Part shown: positions 10,482-21,587 of the stretch, one piece after another
How positions within the stretch are numbered: position 1 is the stretch's first letter
Layout of the letters: the number at the start of each line of letters is the position of its first letter
Origin: Diospyros lotus
Taxonomy: Eukaryota; Streptophyta; Magnoliopsida; Ericales; Ebenaceae
NCBI RefSeq assembly: GCF_014633365.1
Contig: NC_068350.1
Location: 38,431,119 to 38,495,118, forward strand
Direction of reading: 5' to 3'
DNA length: 64,000 bases
The notes under the pieces: generated by a model
What the model was told of the DNA's origin: nothing
Database searches by the model: none
What the model saw: only the letters and a program-made list of their open reading frames with translations
Made by a program: the position numbers and the translations under genes

Positions 10482-12440
10482 CAATAATGAAATAGAGAGG
10501 TAGAAGACGGTAGTTGGTCAACAATGGGTTTCTTTGGTTTGTTAATGATGCAATATTTCAAAAATATTTTTTTTAAGTTTTTGGCTTTAAGAACTATACA
10601 CAAATGAAAAAAAAATACGTGTACGAAATAAATATATATATATGGCAATATGGTTATTTTGTTGAAGATGAATTCAAAACTATTAATCAAAAGAAAATCA
10701 ATGGAGGGAATCTGCAAAATTAGTGGGCTAGAGAGGAATCAAAATATTGATGGGACCAAAATGCAATTTTAGAGGGGCGCCAAGTGAATAATTGAAAAAA
10801 TGAGAGGGGCAATGGCATAATTCTCCAAAGTTCTACGAGGATCTACATGAAAATTCCATGAAAACCTAGGAAGAGAAGTCAGAATTCTCAAATGGTGGAT
10901 TCTCTACACATCAACCAACAACAAGGCATCATTCCATGGTAGGTTACAACAACGATACTTGAATACCTTACTACCTCGAATGAGTTTCTAGCCTCATTGG
11001 TTGATTTTGGAGGTCGAAAGGTCAAAGAAAATCTATAAAAATACACTGTTTATGGTAGAATGATTGAGGATTTTCTTGAAGAAAGTAAGCCATTTTCTTG
11101 TGTTTTGACCAAATTAAGGATAGGTTTTTGTTCTAGAAGACACAAGATATCAATCGGAACCAAAATAAGGATGTATGGGTGAAATTTGAAAGAGAAATCT
11201 AGGAGTCGTCAAAAGTTATAGACCGTTTCCAAGGAAATTTTGACCAGGTTTATGGGGTCTCGACTACTTTCACAACACTTCAAGGGTAGAGGAAGGTAAA
11301 AAAATGAGAGAAGAAGAACAAATGTCAAAAAAGAATCCAAAATTTGGAAGATCAAAATTCTCTAACGACTAAACATTGAGCGACAAAAAAAGAAAGAAGG
11401 TCAAATAGTGGCTTGTGAGGCGACGTCAACAAATGTGTGAAGGTGCATGATAAGTTCAAAAATTTTAAATATATATATATGTGCCTAAATATTATAATAA
11501 CGATATAAGTAGAATACTAAAAATTATACAAATCTATGTGACAATTGCATACACAGCATTGTTATGTGATGATTATCTATATTCACACAAGTCTTGACAA
11601 GCATTTGATGGTAAATGACATATAAGGTTGGTTGTTATTTCATTTAAATAATATAATTTGATTTTTTGGTGTTAACTTGGGATTATCGCCTTGTAATTTT
11701 TCGTCGCTCATAAGTGAAGGTTTTGCCTTACTATGCAGGACAAAAAATTAAACTTACGACCTACTAATGTGAATCTCAATTTATCCTGACCCAACCATTT
11801 AACATGTATCTTGAAAATATTTTTAGGTGTTAACTTATCTCTATATAGTTTTGTATATGTGTATCTATTACATCTAATATACATATAATTTTTTTTTAAA
11901 TAATCACTAAATAATTCAATATTTAATTCGATAAATATCAAATACCCGTGGAGGTAGCAAAGGAAAAGAAAAGGTTCATTGTTGAATTTGTGCATTTGTG
12001 TCATTCTAATTTACCTTCCTTATGAGATGACCCCTTAGTCTCTATCCAAAAATTTTAAATAGGTTTAATCTTTCATGTTTCATGTTTTTATTTTATTTTT
12101 TGAATAATTGTCGGTACTTTTGCGGTATAAAAAAACTTTAAAAATAGTAACACCCTTTTAATATCAACTTTGGGCGAAACTTATTGACCATCACTAATGG
12201 GTTGCGATAATAAGAAGGAATCTATTGTTGGTGGGTTTTTTCTAGCCACCATACAAGTTTTTTTTTTCTTTTTTAATGTTTAATTTTATTATTGTCTACT
12301 TTCAGTCTAATTAGTTTAGTTTAATTAGTTTAATTTAACTTAATTAATGTCTAGTTGACCTTGTTTGTGACATAAGGGGTGTTCATGTAAGAATTTTTAG
12401 TCATTTCTGAATAACAAAAATTCTCTATACAAATGACGTA
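10482..12440. other. Intergenic DNA, nothing recognised
   Basis: About 2 kb of moderately AT-rich sequence. The open frames present are short and have no family motif. No element boundary is visible. Confidence 0.5.
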
Positions 12441-12611
12441 TGTTGTACGGAAACACTTTATAGGTGACGTTTTCTTGTTTCTGAAATGTTTCGAAAACGT
12501 TTCTTATTCTCGTTTCGGACCATATTTATGCCTATTTTTTTAGAAAAACGTCCATTTTCACGTTTCCGCTTTCCTATCAAAAACGTTTCTCGTTTTCATT
12601 TCCGTACAACA
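12441..12611. mobile_element. 171 bp MITE with TA flanks
   Basis: The left end TGTTGTACGGAAAC and right end ATTTCCGTACAACA are inverted repeats, with TA on both outer sides (12439-12440 and 12612-12613). Inside are repeated AAACGTTTC-type motifs in both orientations. A TA target fits a Tc1/Mariner-like (Stowaway-type) MITE, although the terminal sequence is not the usual Stowaway one. Confidence 0.65.
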
Positions 12612-13977
12612 TAGCAAATGACTCGAACCAAAGCAATAAGGCAAGCTAATATGGTAATATAATTTATCCTTTTATTTAATATGGTAATAAGGCAATTACT
12701 AGAATATTTTCTATCTGTCAAGCTAGTATGAATGATTAGGTGCTGATGAAGCAACCTTTTAGTGTCAAACTGCAATTATATCTGGTCCACCTAGGATTCT
12801 TAGAGCTTGGTTGGTGGTTGGTGGCTAGGTGATTTATCAAAAGGGGTTGCTATATGAAGCAATATTTATTCATTATATAGAAGAATTTAGTGAATTTTTA
12901 AATTCAAGTTAGGCGTCACATTTTAATTGAGGTAACAAATGTTAAATTTTAAATCTATCTTATAAATACAAACACTTAAACAAGTTTTAAAGTCTTAACG
13001 AGGCATGGATGAATTTTGAGGAGACCGATAAAAGAAATAGAATGATAGATGATACTTTAGAGCTTAAAATGACAGATAATTCTAGTTTCGAAAACTTTCT
13101 TATTAAATTTAAATCCTAGCTAAAAAAAAAAGAAAAAAAAGAAGAAGATGACTCCCATTTTGTTTAATTTATGTTTTATGTTGTTTTGTTCTCGTTTTGG
13201 TTTTTTATTTTTTATTTTTTTGTGCTGCTCGCTGTATACCTTAATTTAAATTGTAAACGTTTTGAGATTTTGTTTTATGAATTTTTATTTATAAAAAAAT
13301 AAATTTAAAAACCCATTAAGTTTACCAAACTTTTATCCCTGCAAGGCACATCATATCAAAAGTTTTGTTTGCTAGGGCAATGCATCTATGGTACTGGTGG
13401 GTCAGTCGTACCCTAATTATAACACTTGCATGTGCAATTTGGCTTTCTTGGTGCCCTTGTCTCTTCTGGTTGTTGGGTACCCTTCCCAAACAAAGGGTTA
13501 AGAGTTGGTACATTGAATATTGATGATATTATGAAAATTGTGAATATTTGATTATAAACTTAGAAACATATTTGATTAAAAAGTTATCCAATAATTGATG
13601 AATAAGTTTATTTATAAATATAATAATATATTTATTTATAATTTTATAAATATAGATTATTTAATATAAATTTATTAAATTTTAAATTATTATAATAATA
13701 TAATTAAATTAAATAAATTCAAATGAACTCGAGCTCAAACTCAAACTCGTCAACAAGCACTTGAGCTTATGTTGTGCTCGAACTTAAGCTTGGCTCATTA
13801 ATCTTTTGATAAGTTGAGGTTTATTGTTCGAGCTCGATTTGAACCTAAAAATTGGTTTGTCGGGCCTAAATTTAGCTCAAACTCAACACGATTCGATTCA
13901 ATTGCAACTTTACAAATGCCTTCCTTATAATGTGGTAAAAACAATAAATTACACTATTAGTTTCTAAATTAAAACAT
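12612..13977. other. AT-rich intergenic DNA upstream of MCTP copy 2
   Basis: No gene is seen. The block at about 13690-13915 contains repeated AACTCGAGCTC-like motifs and resembles degraded repeat sequence. Confidence 0.5.
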
Positions 13978-14110
13978 TATAAAAGGGAAGACATTAAGGA
14001 TATAATTCACACGTGCGAGGAAGCGAGTGATGGCATTCGCACTTGGGAGGGATCCGACCAAAGTCTCGCACGCGTGAAGCGGGTTTCACGGCCCGGCAAC
14101 AACAGACCGA
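13978..14110 (+). promoter_or_regulatory. Core promoter region of MCTP copy 2, with TATA-like box and G-box block
   Basis: A TATAAAA sits at 13978-13984. A G-box CACGTG lies at 14010-14015, followed by GCGAGTGATGGCATTC, GGGAGGGATCCGACCAAA and CTCGCAC. The same three blocks, in the same order and with the same G-box upstream, occur on the minus strand before copy 3 (about 29095-29176). This conservation marks the region as promoter or proximal leader. Which of the two it is cannot be settled without a mapped start site; if the TATA-like box is used, the G-box block would be transcribed. Confidence 0.55.
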
Positions 14111-14120
14111 TACATACAGT

Positions 14121-14184
14121 AGAGAGAGAGAGAGAGAGAGAGAGAAAGCAGAGTTTTTCCACTCCATTCGATTCTCACAGATTC

Positions 14185-14224
<40 letters not shown>
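14121..14224 (+). repeat. (AG)n and (CT)n tracts facing each other in the copy 2 leader
   Basis: An (AG)n run at 14121-14145 and a (CT)17 run at 14191-14224 are complementary and separated by about 45 nt. In RNA they could pair as a long stem ahead of the upstream ORF. Copies 1 and 3 have the same arrangement with different lengths. Confidence 0.7.
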
Positions 14225-14229
<5 letters not shown>

Positions 14230-14310
14230 CTGAAAAGGAAAAGCAAAACCTCATTCTTCCTCCATTGCCTCCAGCTCCTACTCATCCATCGTTCATTTCT
14301 TCGAAGCTTC

Positions 14311-14653
14311 ATGAATCCCTCTGAATCTTCATCTCTCCCTCAGCAGCCTCAGGTATATCTCTTTGCTCGTATGTACGCACATCCCTGTGTGTTTGTGTGT
14401 GTGTGTGTGCTTGCATCTATTTAGGTTTGTAGGTATATATATACGTGTGTATATTCACAAAGTTATCAACTTTTATGAATGGTAGCTGGTAGAAGACTGC
14501 ATTTTCTAATATATACTCCGCGATGCTCGTTTCTAGGGTTTATGTGCTTGTCTCGTTACGATTTTGCTTTAACGGTCGTAGATTTTCTGATCTGATCTGA
14601 GAGAATTTTTGTTGACCGGATTTTGTTTCCAGGTCGCACGTATTCAGATCTGA
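14311..14653 (+). CDS. Upstream ORF of MCTP copy 2, spliced across the 5'UTR intron (20 codons)
   Basis: 14311-14352 joined to 14633-14653 gives MNPSESSSLPQQPQVARIQI and a TGA. The intron 14353-14632 (GTATAT donor, TTTCCAG acceptor) falls between codons as in copy 1. The peptide is the copy 1 peptide with one added codon and several substitutions. Its function is inferred only. Confidence 0.45.
14353..14632 (+). other. 5'UTR intron of MCTP copy 2
   Basis: 280 bp. The donor CTCAG|GTATAT and acceptor TTTCCAG|GTCGCACG align with those of copy 1 (361 bp intron) and copy 3 (244 bp). Leader introns are common in plant genes with intronless coding regions and can raise expression. Confidence 0.65.
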
Positions 14654-14998
14654 AGGCGTGGACGAAGATTTATTAATGGGTTTACTAGTGATGGTTCCTC
14701 ACGTTTTCGTTGTACATTTTTCATCCTCTTGAGTTCTTCGTGTGCTAAGGACATAGCTTTTGGCTCGCTTGGGCTTTTTGTCTTTTAGCATTTTGACTAG
14801 TCAACCCAAGGTCTGTATTGCTAAGTTTCTGGAGTTTTTCGAAACTGAAACTGCATTTGACAAGTAAAGGCAAAGTAAAAGTTTTATCCGATCCGTTAGC
14901 CTGGGCGGGTTTTGGAAATTTTGATTTTCGAACTTGAGTTTCTAATAGTTGTTGGGCTAAAACTCCATTTTTGTAGTTTTTGGATTGGTCTTTACTGA

Positions 14999-17338
14999 AT
15001 GCAGAAAATGCCGAAACCTCCTCACGAAGATTTTTCTCTAAAGGAGACCTACCCCCACCTCGGTGGTGGGAAGGTCACTGGGGATAAACTCAAAGCCACT
15101 TATGACCTGGTCGAGCAGATGCAATATCTCTATGTTCGGGTTGTCAAGGCAAAGGATTTGCCTGCAAAAGATCTTACTGGTAGCTGTGATCCGTATGTCG
15201 AAGTTAGGCTTGGAAATTACAAGGGTACAACTAGGCATTTTGAGAAAAAAACAAATCCAGAATGGAACCAGGTGTTTGCCTTCTCCAAAGACCGGATTCA
15301 AGCTTCGGTCCTTGAGGTCACAGTCAAGGATAAGGATGTGGTCAAAGATGATTTTATTGGTCGGGTGTGGTTTGAGCTCTGTGAGGTCCCAAAACGGGTA
15401 CCTCCCGACAGTCCTCTAGCACCACAGTGGTATAGATTGGAAGAGAGGAATGGGATGAAAGTTAAGGGAGAGCTGATGTTGGCAGTTTGGTGGGGTACCC
15501 AAGCTGATGAAGCATTTCCTGAAGCTTGGCATTCGGATGCTGCAGCAGTTAGTGGTGCTGATGGTCTTGCAAACATGCGGTCAAAGGTGTATCTTTCACC
15601 TAAGCTGTGGTATCTGAGGGTCAATGTCATTGAAGCTCAGGACTTGCTGCCAAGCGACAGGAGCAGGTTCCCTGAAGTTTTTGTGAAGGCTATACTTGGG
15701 AATCAGGCTTTGAGAACTCGAATCTCTATGAGTAAGACCATCAATCCAATCTGGAATGAGGATTTGATGTTTGTAGCAGCCGAACCATTTGAGGAACCCT
15801 TGATTTTGAGCGTGGAAGATAGACTTGCACCAAACAAGGAAGAAGTTCTGGGCAGGTGTGCAATTCCTTTACAGTGTGTGGAGAAGAGGCTAGATCATGT
15901 TCATAGGCCTCTGTACTCCAAGTGGTATAATCTTGAGAAGCATGTTATCGTGGAGGGGGAGAAGAAGAAGGAAATCAAGTTTGCCAGCAGGATTCATATG
16001 AGGATCTGTTTGGAAGGTGGTTACCATGTTCTGGATGAATCAACTCACCACAGTAGTGATCTGAGGCCTACAGCAAAACAGTTGTGGAAGCCCAGCATTG
16101 GGGTTCTGGAATTGGGGATTCTAAATGCTTGTGGGTTGACACCTATGAAGACAATAGATGGCCGGGCATCAACTGATGCTTATTGTGTTGCCAAATATGG
16201 GCAGAAGTGGGTTCGTACAAGGACAATCATTGGTAGCTTTACTCCCAAATGGAATGAGCAATACACCTGGGAGGTTTTTGATCCATGCACTGTTGTTACC
16301 ATTGGGGTATTTGACAACGGCCACTTGCATGGGGGAGAAAAGCCTGGAGGGACAAAGGATTCTAGGATCGGAAAGGTAAGAATTCGTCTTTCTACCCTTG
16401 AAACTGATAGGGTTTACACCCATTCCTATCCGCTATTGGTTTTACACCCCTCTGGAGTGAAGAAGATGGGTGAAATTCATTTGGCTGTGAGATTCTCGTG
16501 CTCCTCTCTCCTGAATATGATGCATATGTACTCTCGTCCACTGTTGCCAAAAATGCACTATCTTCATCCATTGACAGTCAGCCAGCTCGACAGCTTGAGG
16601 CACCAGGCCACGCAGATTGTGTCCATGAGACTAAGTCGTGCTGAGCCACCATTGAGGAAAGAGGTGGTGGAGTACATGCTGGATGTTGGTTCCCACATGT
16701 GGAGCATGAGAAGAAGCAAGGCCAATTTCTTCAGAATTATGGGAGTGTTGAGTGGTTTAATTGCTGTGGGAAAATGGTTTGATCAGATATGTAACTGGAG
16801 GAACCCGATCACCACAGTTCTCATTCACATCTTATTTCTAATACTGGTGCTGTACCCAGAACTGATTTTACCCACCATTTTCCTCTACCTCTTCCTGATC
16901 GGGGTGTGGTACTACAGATGGAGACCGAGGCATCCTACACACATGGACACTCGGCTCTCCTGTGCCGACACTGCACATCCTGACGAACTGGATGAAGAAT
17001 TTGACACATTTCCAACTTCCCGTCCTAATGATATGGTGAGGATGAGGTATGATCGTCTGAGAAGTATTGCAGGGAGGATTCAGACGGTGGTGGGTGATTT
17101 GGCCACCCAAGGGGAGAGGCTGCAGTCGTTGCTGAGCTGGAGGGACCCGAGAGCGACTGCTCTGTTTGTGATTTTTTGCTTGGTTGCTGCCATAGTTCTC
17201 TACGTTACACCGTTCCAAGTTGTGGTGTTTCTCACAGGATTTTATGTATTAAGACACCCAAGGTTTCGTCATAAGCTTCCCTCGGTGCCACTCAATTTCT
17301 TCAGGAGGCTACCAGCTAGAACTGACTCTATGTTATGA
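14999..17338 (+). CDS. MCTP4-like: MCTP copy 2: multiple C2 domain and transmembrane region protein (MCTP3/4 type)
   Basis: The open frame from 14999 gives 779 residues. The start that aligns with copies 1 and 3 is the in-frame ATG at 15008, giving 776 residues. The upstream ATG arose where copy 1 has CCCAG and copy 2 has TGCAG, and it would add three residues. Domains are as in copy 1: three C2 domains, then membrane segments in a PRT_C C-terminus. Distinct changes include Cys for Asn/Ser in the EL-EVPKR segment of the first C2, Cys for His in the N-A-GLTPM segment of the third C2, and VFLTG for ALL-G in the last membrane segment. Along its length the DNA alternates between close identity to copy 1 and close identity to copy 3, a gene-conversion-like pattern. 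The role is expected to match the other copies. Confidence 0.95.
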   Translation: MQKMPKPPHEDFSLKETYPHLGGGKVTGDKLKATYDLVEQMQYLYVRVVKAKDLPAKDLTGSCDPYVEVRLGNYKGTTRHFEKKTNPEWNQVFAFSKDRIQASVLEVTVKDKDVVKDDFIGRVWFELCEVPKRVPPDSPLAPQWYRLEERNGMKVKGELMLAVWWGTQADEAFPEAWHSDAAAVSGADGLANMRSKVYLSPKLWYLRVNVIEAQDLLPSDRSRFPEVFVKAILGNQALRTRISMSKTINPIWNEDLMFVAAEPFEEPLILSVEDRLAPNKEEVLGRCAIPLQCVEKRLDHVHRPLYSKWYNLEKHVIVEGEKKKEIKFASRIHMRICLEGGYHVLDESTHHSSDLRPTAKQLWKPSIGVLELGILNACGLTPMKTIDGRASTDAYCVAKYGQKWVRTRTIIGSFTPKWNEQYTWEVFDPCTVVTIGVFDNGHLHGGEKPGGTKDSRIGKVRIRLSTLETDRVYTHSYPLLVLHPSGVKKMGEIHLAVRFSCSSLLNMMHMYSRPLLPKMHYLHPLTVSQLDSLRHQATQIVSMRLSRAEPPLRKEVVEYMLDVGSHMWSMRRSKANFFRIMGVLSGLIAVGKWFDQICNWRNPITTVLIHILFLILVLYPELILPTIFLYLFLIGVWYYRWRPRHPTHMDTRLSCADTAHPDELDEEFDTFPTSRPNDMVRMRYDRLRSIAGRIQTVVGDLATQGERLQSLLSWRDPRATALFVIFCLVAAIVLYVTPFQVVVFLTGFYVLRHPRFRHKLPSVPLNFFRRLPARTDSML

Positions 17339-17643
17339 GCAATGCCAGTTTTGGGGTCCCATTCCCCCTGGCTTCTTTCTGTTAAGAACATGAAGAGACT
17401 GATGGAACTTTTCCCAAGGGGTTGGGAGTATCAGTCCCTGGTATGATTTTCATTCTCTCCTCTCTCTCTCTCTTTCTCTATCTATCTATCTATCTGAACC
17501 TAGATGATCTTGTGGATTTGTATATTTATGCATTGAATTATGAGTTCCTGTTTCATGACGACTTTTGGCAATCCCATCAATGTTGGATTTGTAATTTTGT
17601 AGCCTGTGTGATGTGGGTTTAATTTTATCAGCGCTCAATTTAT
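17339..17643 (+). other. MCTP copy 2 3'UTR and proximal flank
   Basis: Homologous to the flanks of copies 1 and 3 up to TTTATCAGCGCTCAATTTAT near 17641, where a transposon insertion breaks the match. It carries a short (TC)n/(TATC)n tract at about 17457-17494. Confidence 0.6.
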
Positions 17644-18739
17644 GGTACCTACCTTGTACAAAATTCAAAAGGTGTGATGTATAATTCGAACTAGTTCATC
17701 CCCGTGTAATATGTACGGAAGTTCATATATATATTGAATTTATTTAAAATTAACAAACTCACAACCATAAATTCTATCTCTAGGTTCTAAAAACTATATA
17801 TTTTTCACAAACTAATAACTAATTTAACATATGATAAATATATATAGTTTATATAAAATAATAAATAATATGACAACATATAATAAATTAGTAATATAAA
17901 TAATAAAAATATAGAATATAATAAAATTTTCAAAAGAAATATAACGACATATGGTAAATATAAATAGTCTATACAGAATATTAATTTTGTTAAAATAACT
18001 TAAATAATTTATTTAAAATAATTTAATTTTACCTAAATAACTAATTTAACATAACTTATAAACTAATTATTTTTCACAATTAAGTAATAACATAAACATA
18101 TAAGATTTGTACTTTTTTTTGCATAGTTATGAAATTAATTAAGGGTTTTAGAGTTTTGAGTAGTGATTTTATTTAGAGAAAATAAGAGGTAAATTATGGA
18201 AAATAAAATAAAATAAAAAATTAAATTTATTTTTTTTTAAAATTATTTAGTAGTCGGTATTTGGCGGTATTATCTGATATTTCAAGATTTCTACAGATTT
18301 AAAAAAATATTATTTTTATGTAATTTAATTTAATTAAAATTTTATATTAATATTTAAAAATTAATAATATGGGTTAGATCTTGTCTTTTCATATATCAAC
18401 ATGCTTACACATTTTTCAAATACTATTCAATTATGAAAAAAATTATTTACAAATTTCAAAAATTATACATTTTCTACAAACCTAGACTTAATTAATGGTC
18501 TATAAAAATTTCATTTTAGGTAAGTAAAAAATAAATAAAATATTAAAATAGAAAGTGAAAATGGGCGGGAAAAAATTTTGACGACTGTTTTGTTATAATA
18601 TATATATATATATATAGATATAGATATAGATGATGTATTATACACAAAAGATGTATTATATAACTATTAGGCAGAAATTTTTTGTGTATAGTACATCTTT
18701 GATGGTATACAGTACACTTTTTACGCTGTAAAAGGTACC
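17644..18739. mobile_element. MITE with GGTACC-type ends, split by a Helitron
   Basis: The left end TATGGTACCTACC and right end GGTACCAATA are inverted. Without the inner insertion the unit is about 156 bp. The right end, read inward, matches the ends of a MITE in the receptor-kinase intron near 39207 (ATTGGTACCTTTTA). The insertion separates two parts of the flank that are contiguous downstream of copies 1 and 3. Confidence 0.55.
17691..18630 (-). mobile_element. Non-autonomous Helitron, about 940 bp
   Basis: On the minus strand the element begins TCTATATCTATATC at 18630 and ends CTAG at 17691. It is flanked by A (18631 complement) and T (17690 complement), the expected A|T insertion site. 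Upstream of the CTAG end is a short GC-richer hairpin (minus strand CCGTACATATTACACGG, 17702-17718), as Helitrons require. There is no target-site duplication. No Rep/helicase coding sequence is present, so it depends on an autonomous relative. Confidence 0.72.
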
Positions 18740-19145
18740 AATACAGTGAAGCACCATAGAAGTTTCCTCCAATTAGGTGCCCAAATATTGCTGCTTGGAT
18801 TCTTTCTTTGTTGGCTTGGTACTGCTACATACCATTTATAGTATATGCTTTTGTAGCATTTTACTCCTATTACTACTGCTTCATGGTAAAGCTTTAATTT
18901 AATAGTTTTGATTTTAATTTATTATTAATTTGATTTTGAGTCCAATATTTTAGATTTAATTGCCTACATAATCTCAATTTATATAAAATTCGACCAACAT
19001 GCTTATCCATGAAATTAATTAATCTTCAATTAATAATTCTCACATTATCCAAAGGATCTCTCTTCACATTTGGCAAATGATGGCTAGATAATTGAAGGGA
19101 TTTAAGAAAAGTCATGTTGGGCTGAAGGTGTTTGAAAGATTTATT
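18740..19145 (+). other. Distal 3' flank of MCTP copy 2
   Basis: The match to the other copies' flanks resumes (GCTGCTTGGATTC, GGCTTGGTACTGCTA at about 18790-18830). A further segment at about 19085-19140 (CTAGATAATTG, GGATTTAAGAAAA, CATGTTGGGC, AGGTGTTTGAAAG) recurs inverted at about 22742-22822. Confidence 0.55.
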
Positions 19146-21587
19146 TATTTTTTGTAACGTGAAAAACTCATGAGTTTTTCAATCATAGTTAACTTTCGGT
19201 TCGGACCTATTTTACTTTCCTTAAAACCAAGGGTCTGTTTGCTTCATGGCCCTACTTGAACGGACATATTTGTCGTAAAAACTCAAGAGTTTGGCTTCTC
19301 AAATAAACATAGTCAATTATGCAAATTTGCACAGAAACAAAATTAAACACATGGTCTCATGGCATCTCCTAAACTCTCGAATGCATGTGATGGACAGTCT
19401 GCACTATTCTAAGAGATTTTTAAAAGATAAATATATCGTCGAAGTATTCAAAGAATGTATGTTGGTTCCCAAGTAATTAAATTATTTAGATTTCTTTTAT
19501 CTTATTTAGATCAAGGCAATATTTTTATAGGTAAATTTGTATAAAAAGAATTGTAGAATAATAAATATTTTCATAATAAGATAAAAAACTATGTACGAGA
19601 AATCATCGTTGTTATATATTATTTTTATAGCATACATACAGTTCAATTTTTTTTTTTTTTTCGACCGAAATTATAATTACTTTTAAATTAATTAATTTGA
19701 CACTCATGGCTTGTCTTTGGAGCAATAACTCATAAGATTTCTTTTTCTATTTTAATATTCCAGTCCAATTTTTTAAAAAAAATTAAAATTTTAAATTCAC
19801 GTTATCAACATTTATTAAATGAAATAAATTTCACCTATTATTGTTATTGAAATTTGCTCAAATTATATCAATTATCTCTATATTTTTTAAAATTGTACCA
19901 ATCTTCTCTTTTATTGTGTATGTCCCCCTTTTCGATATGAATCTTACCTCTTTTTTCTTTTCGTTACTCGTCTATCACAATTTTGTGATAATTGAAATTA
20001 GTAAAATTCAATTGACACAATTAACACATACATTTTCTTTTTTCCACTTGAATCCCCATCTCTCAATGGGGGTTTCTCTTGAAATCTTTCATTCTCAATG
20101 AGTTCTTAGAGAAATCTATAGATTTTTAGAGATTGATTTCCTTAGAAACCCATAGCCATCAATGGTTTTCTTCTTCTTTTTTTTATCTTTTCTCCTTCTT
20201 AACTCTCTTTACCCTCAGAGAATAAAGATCAAAGAATGAAGAATTTTTTCAATCTTCATTTGGTCGAACCTAAAAATTATTAAATTCATATCCTTCAATA
20301 AGTCATAGATAATGCTATTGCAGAGCACTTGTAATTTGGTTTATAATTTTTTTTTTACAATAATAATGAGTGAAAGGCATTTGGGAAATTGAGAAATATT
20401 TAATAGATGCGTACGAATGGCAAATCTAAGTAATTCATATTTATAAAAATCAAGACAAGTCGTCTAATTTTTAAAAATACAAAAATAATTTATAAAATTT
20501 ACTAAGTTAAATATAAGAAACGTAGAATTTCATTAACTACTTATAACATGTGAAAACAAATATAAAAACATCAAAGAATTATCAGATAACAATGTATCAA
20601 GTCTTTTTCTCCCTCTTTTTCTAAAGTAGAAACAAAAACTGGGAAACATACAAGCTTTTGCAGAAATTAAAATCAGGCAATGAAAAGTATGTATAAATTT
20701 TGAAAATTGGCGTTCATTGTTCTTAAAGTTATCTCAACAATTAAACATAAATTACCGTACAACCGAAGGATGCAATTAAATGATTTAAAGGGCATTCAAA
20801 AAAATACAGAATTTAAATCCACAATTAACAGATAGAATCTAAAATGGGAAGAAAGAAAGCAACACAAGCTTTAACCCCTCGAGGATGGTCTGACGCAAGC
20901 GTTCAAAAGCTTGAAATACCGCAATATCGTGAATTTAATTCTATCTCCGTACAAGACTATATAATCTCTTTGGTCTATCCTAGGGGTGAAGCCCTGAGTT
21001 TCACCTTGTAATGAATGTGTTAATACACCTAAACTGAGTTAAGGTAGGTAGGATGTGAGTTTTAGAGAGGGTGGGACCATCCAAATCAAATGCTAATGCT
21101 TTATAGCTGTGATTGGGGATCTCTTAAGTTTCCTACGTTATATATAAAAAAAAAAAAAAAAAAAGAGCTTCATTCACATACATGGAAATTTACAGAATTC
21201 CAGACTTAACTTGTCATGCCATCAAAAACTGAGATCAGAAAACCAAACTGAGAACATGCTCAAAAACGAATATCACAGATTGGGGCAGAACATGCAAAAC
21301 ATCTCCATGTAAACAAAGCCCTCAAAATAGACTGAATGCAACACCAAATACACGATCAAAATAAAGGTAAAAATAACATTACCTACATACCTAATGGTCC
21401 AAACACAGATGACGCAACCCAGAGAGCACGATGGAAGGACGGTTGTATGAATGCCGATGATTCAAATGACGGGCATTGAATGAAAAGGAGAGAAGAAAGC
21501 ACTGACTGAGATGGAAAAGCATGGGAGAGCAAGAGATAGAACTGTGTTGTGTTGTGCAAAATACATAACCGCGCACACACGCTGATA
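19146..21587. other. AT-rich intergenic DNA, no gene seen
   Basis: About 2.4 kb. The open frames are short and low-complexity. A poly-A run is at about 21147-21164. The part from about 21170 to 21587 would lie just inside a Copia-type element if the LTR call that follows is right, but no coding motif survives. Confidence 0.45.
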
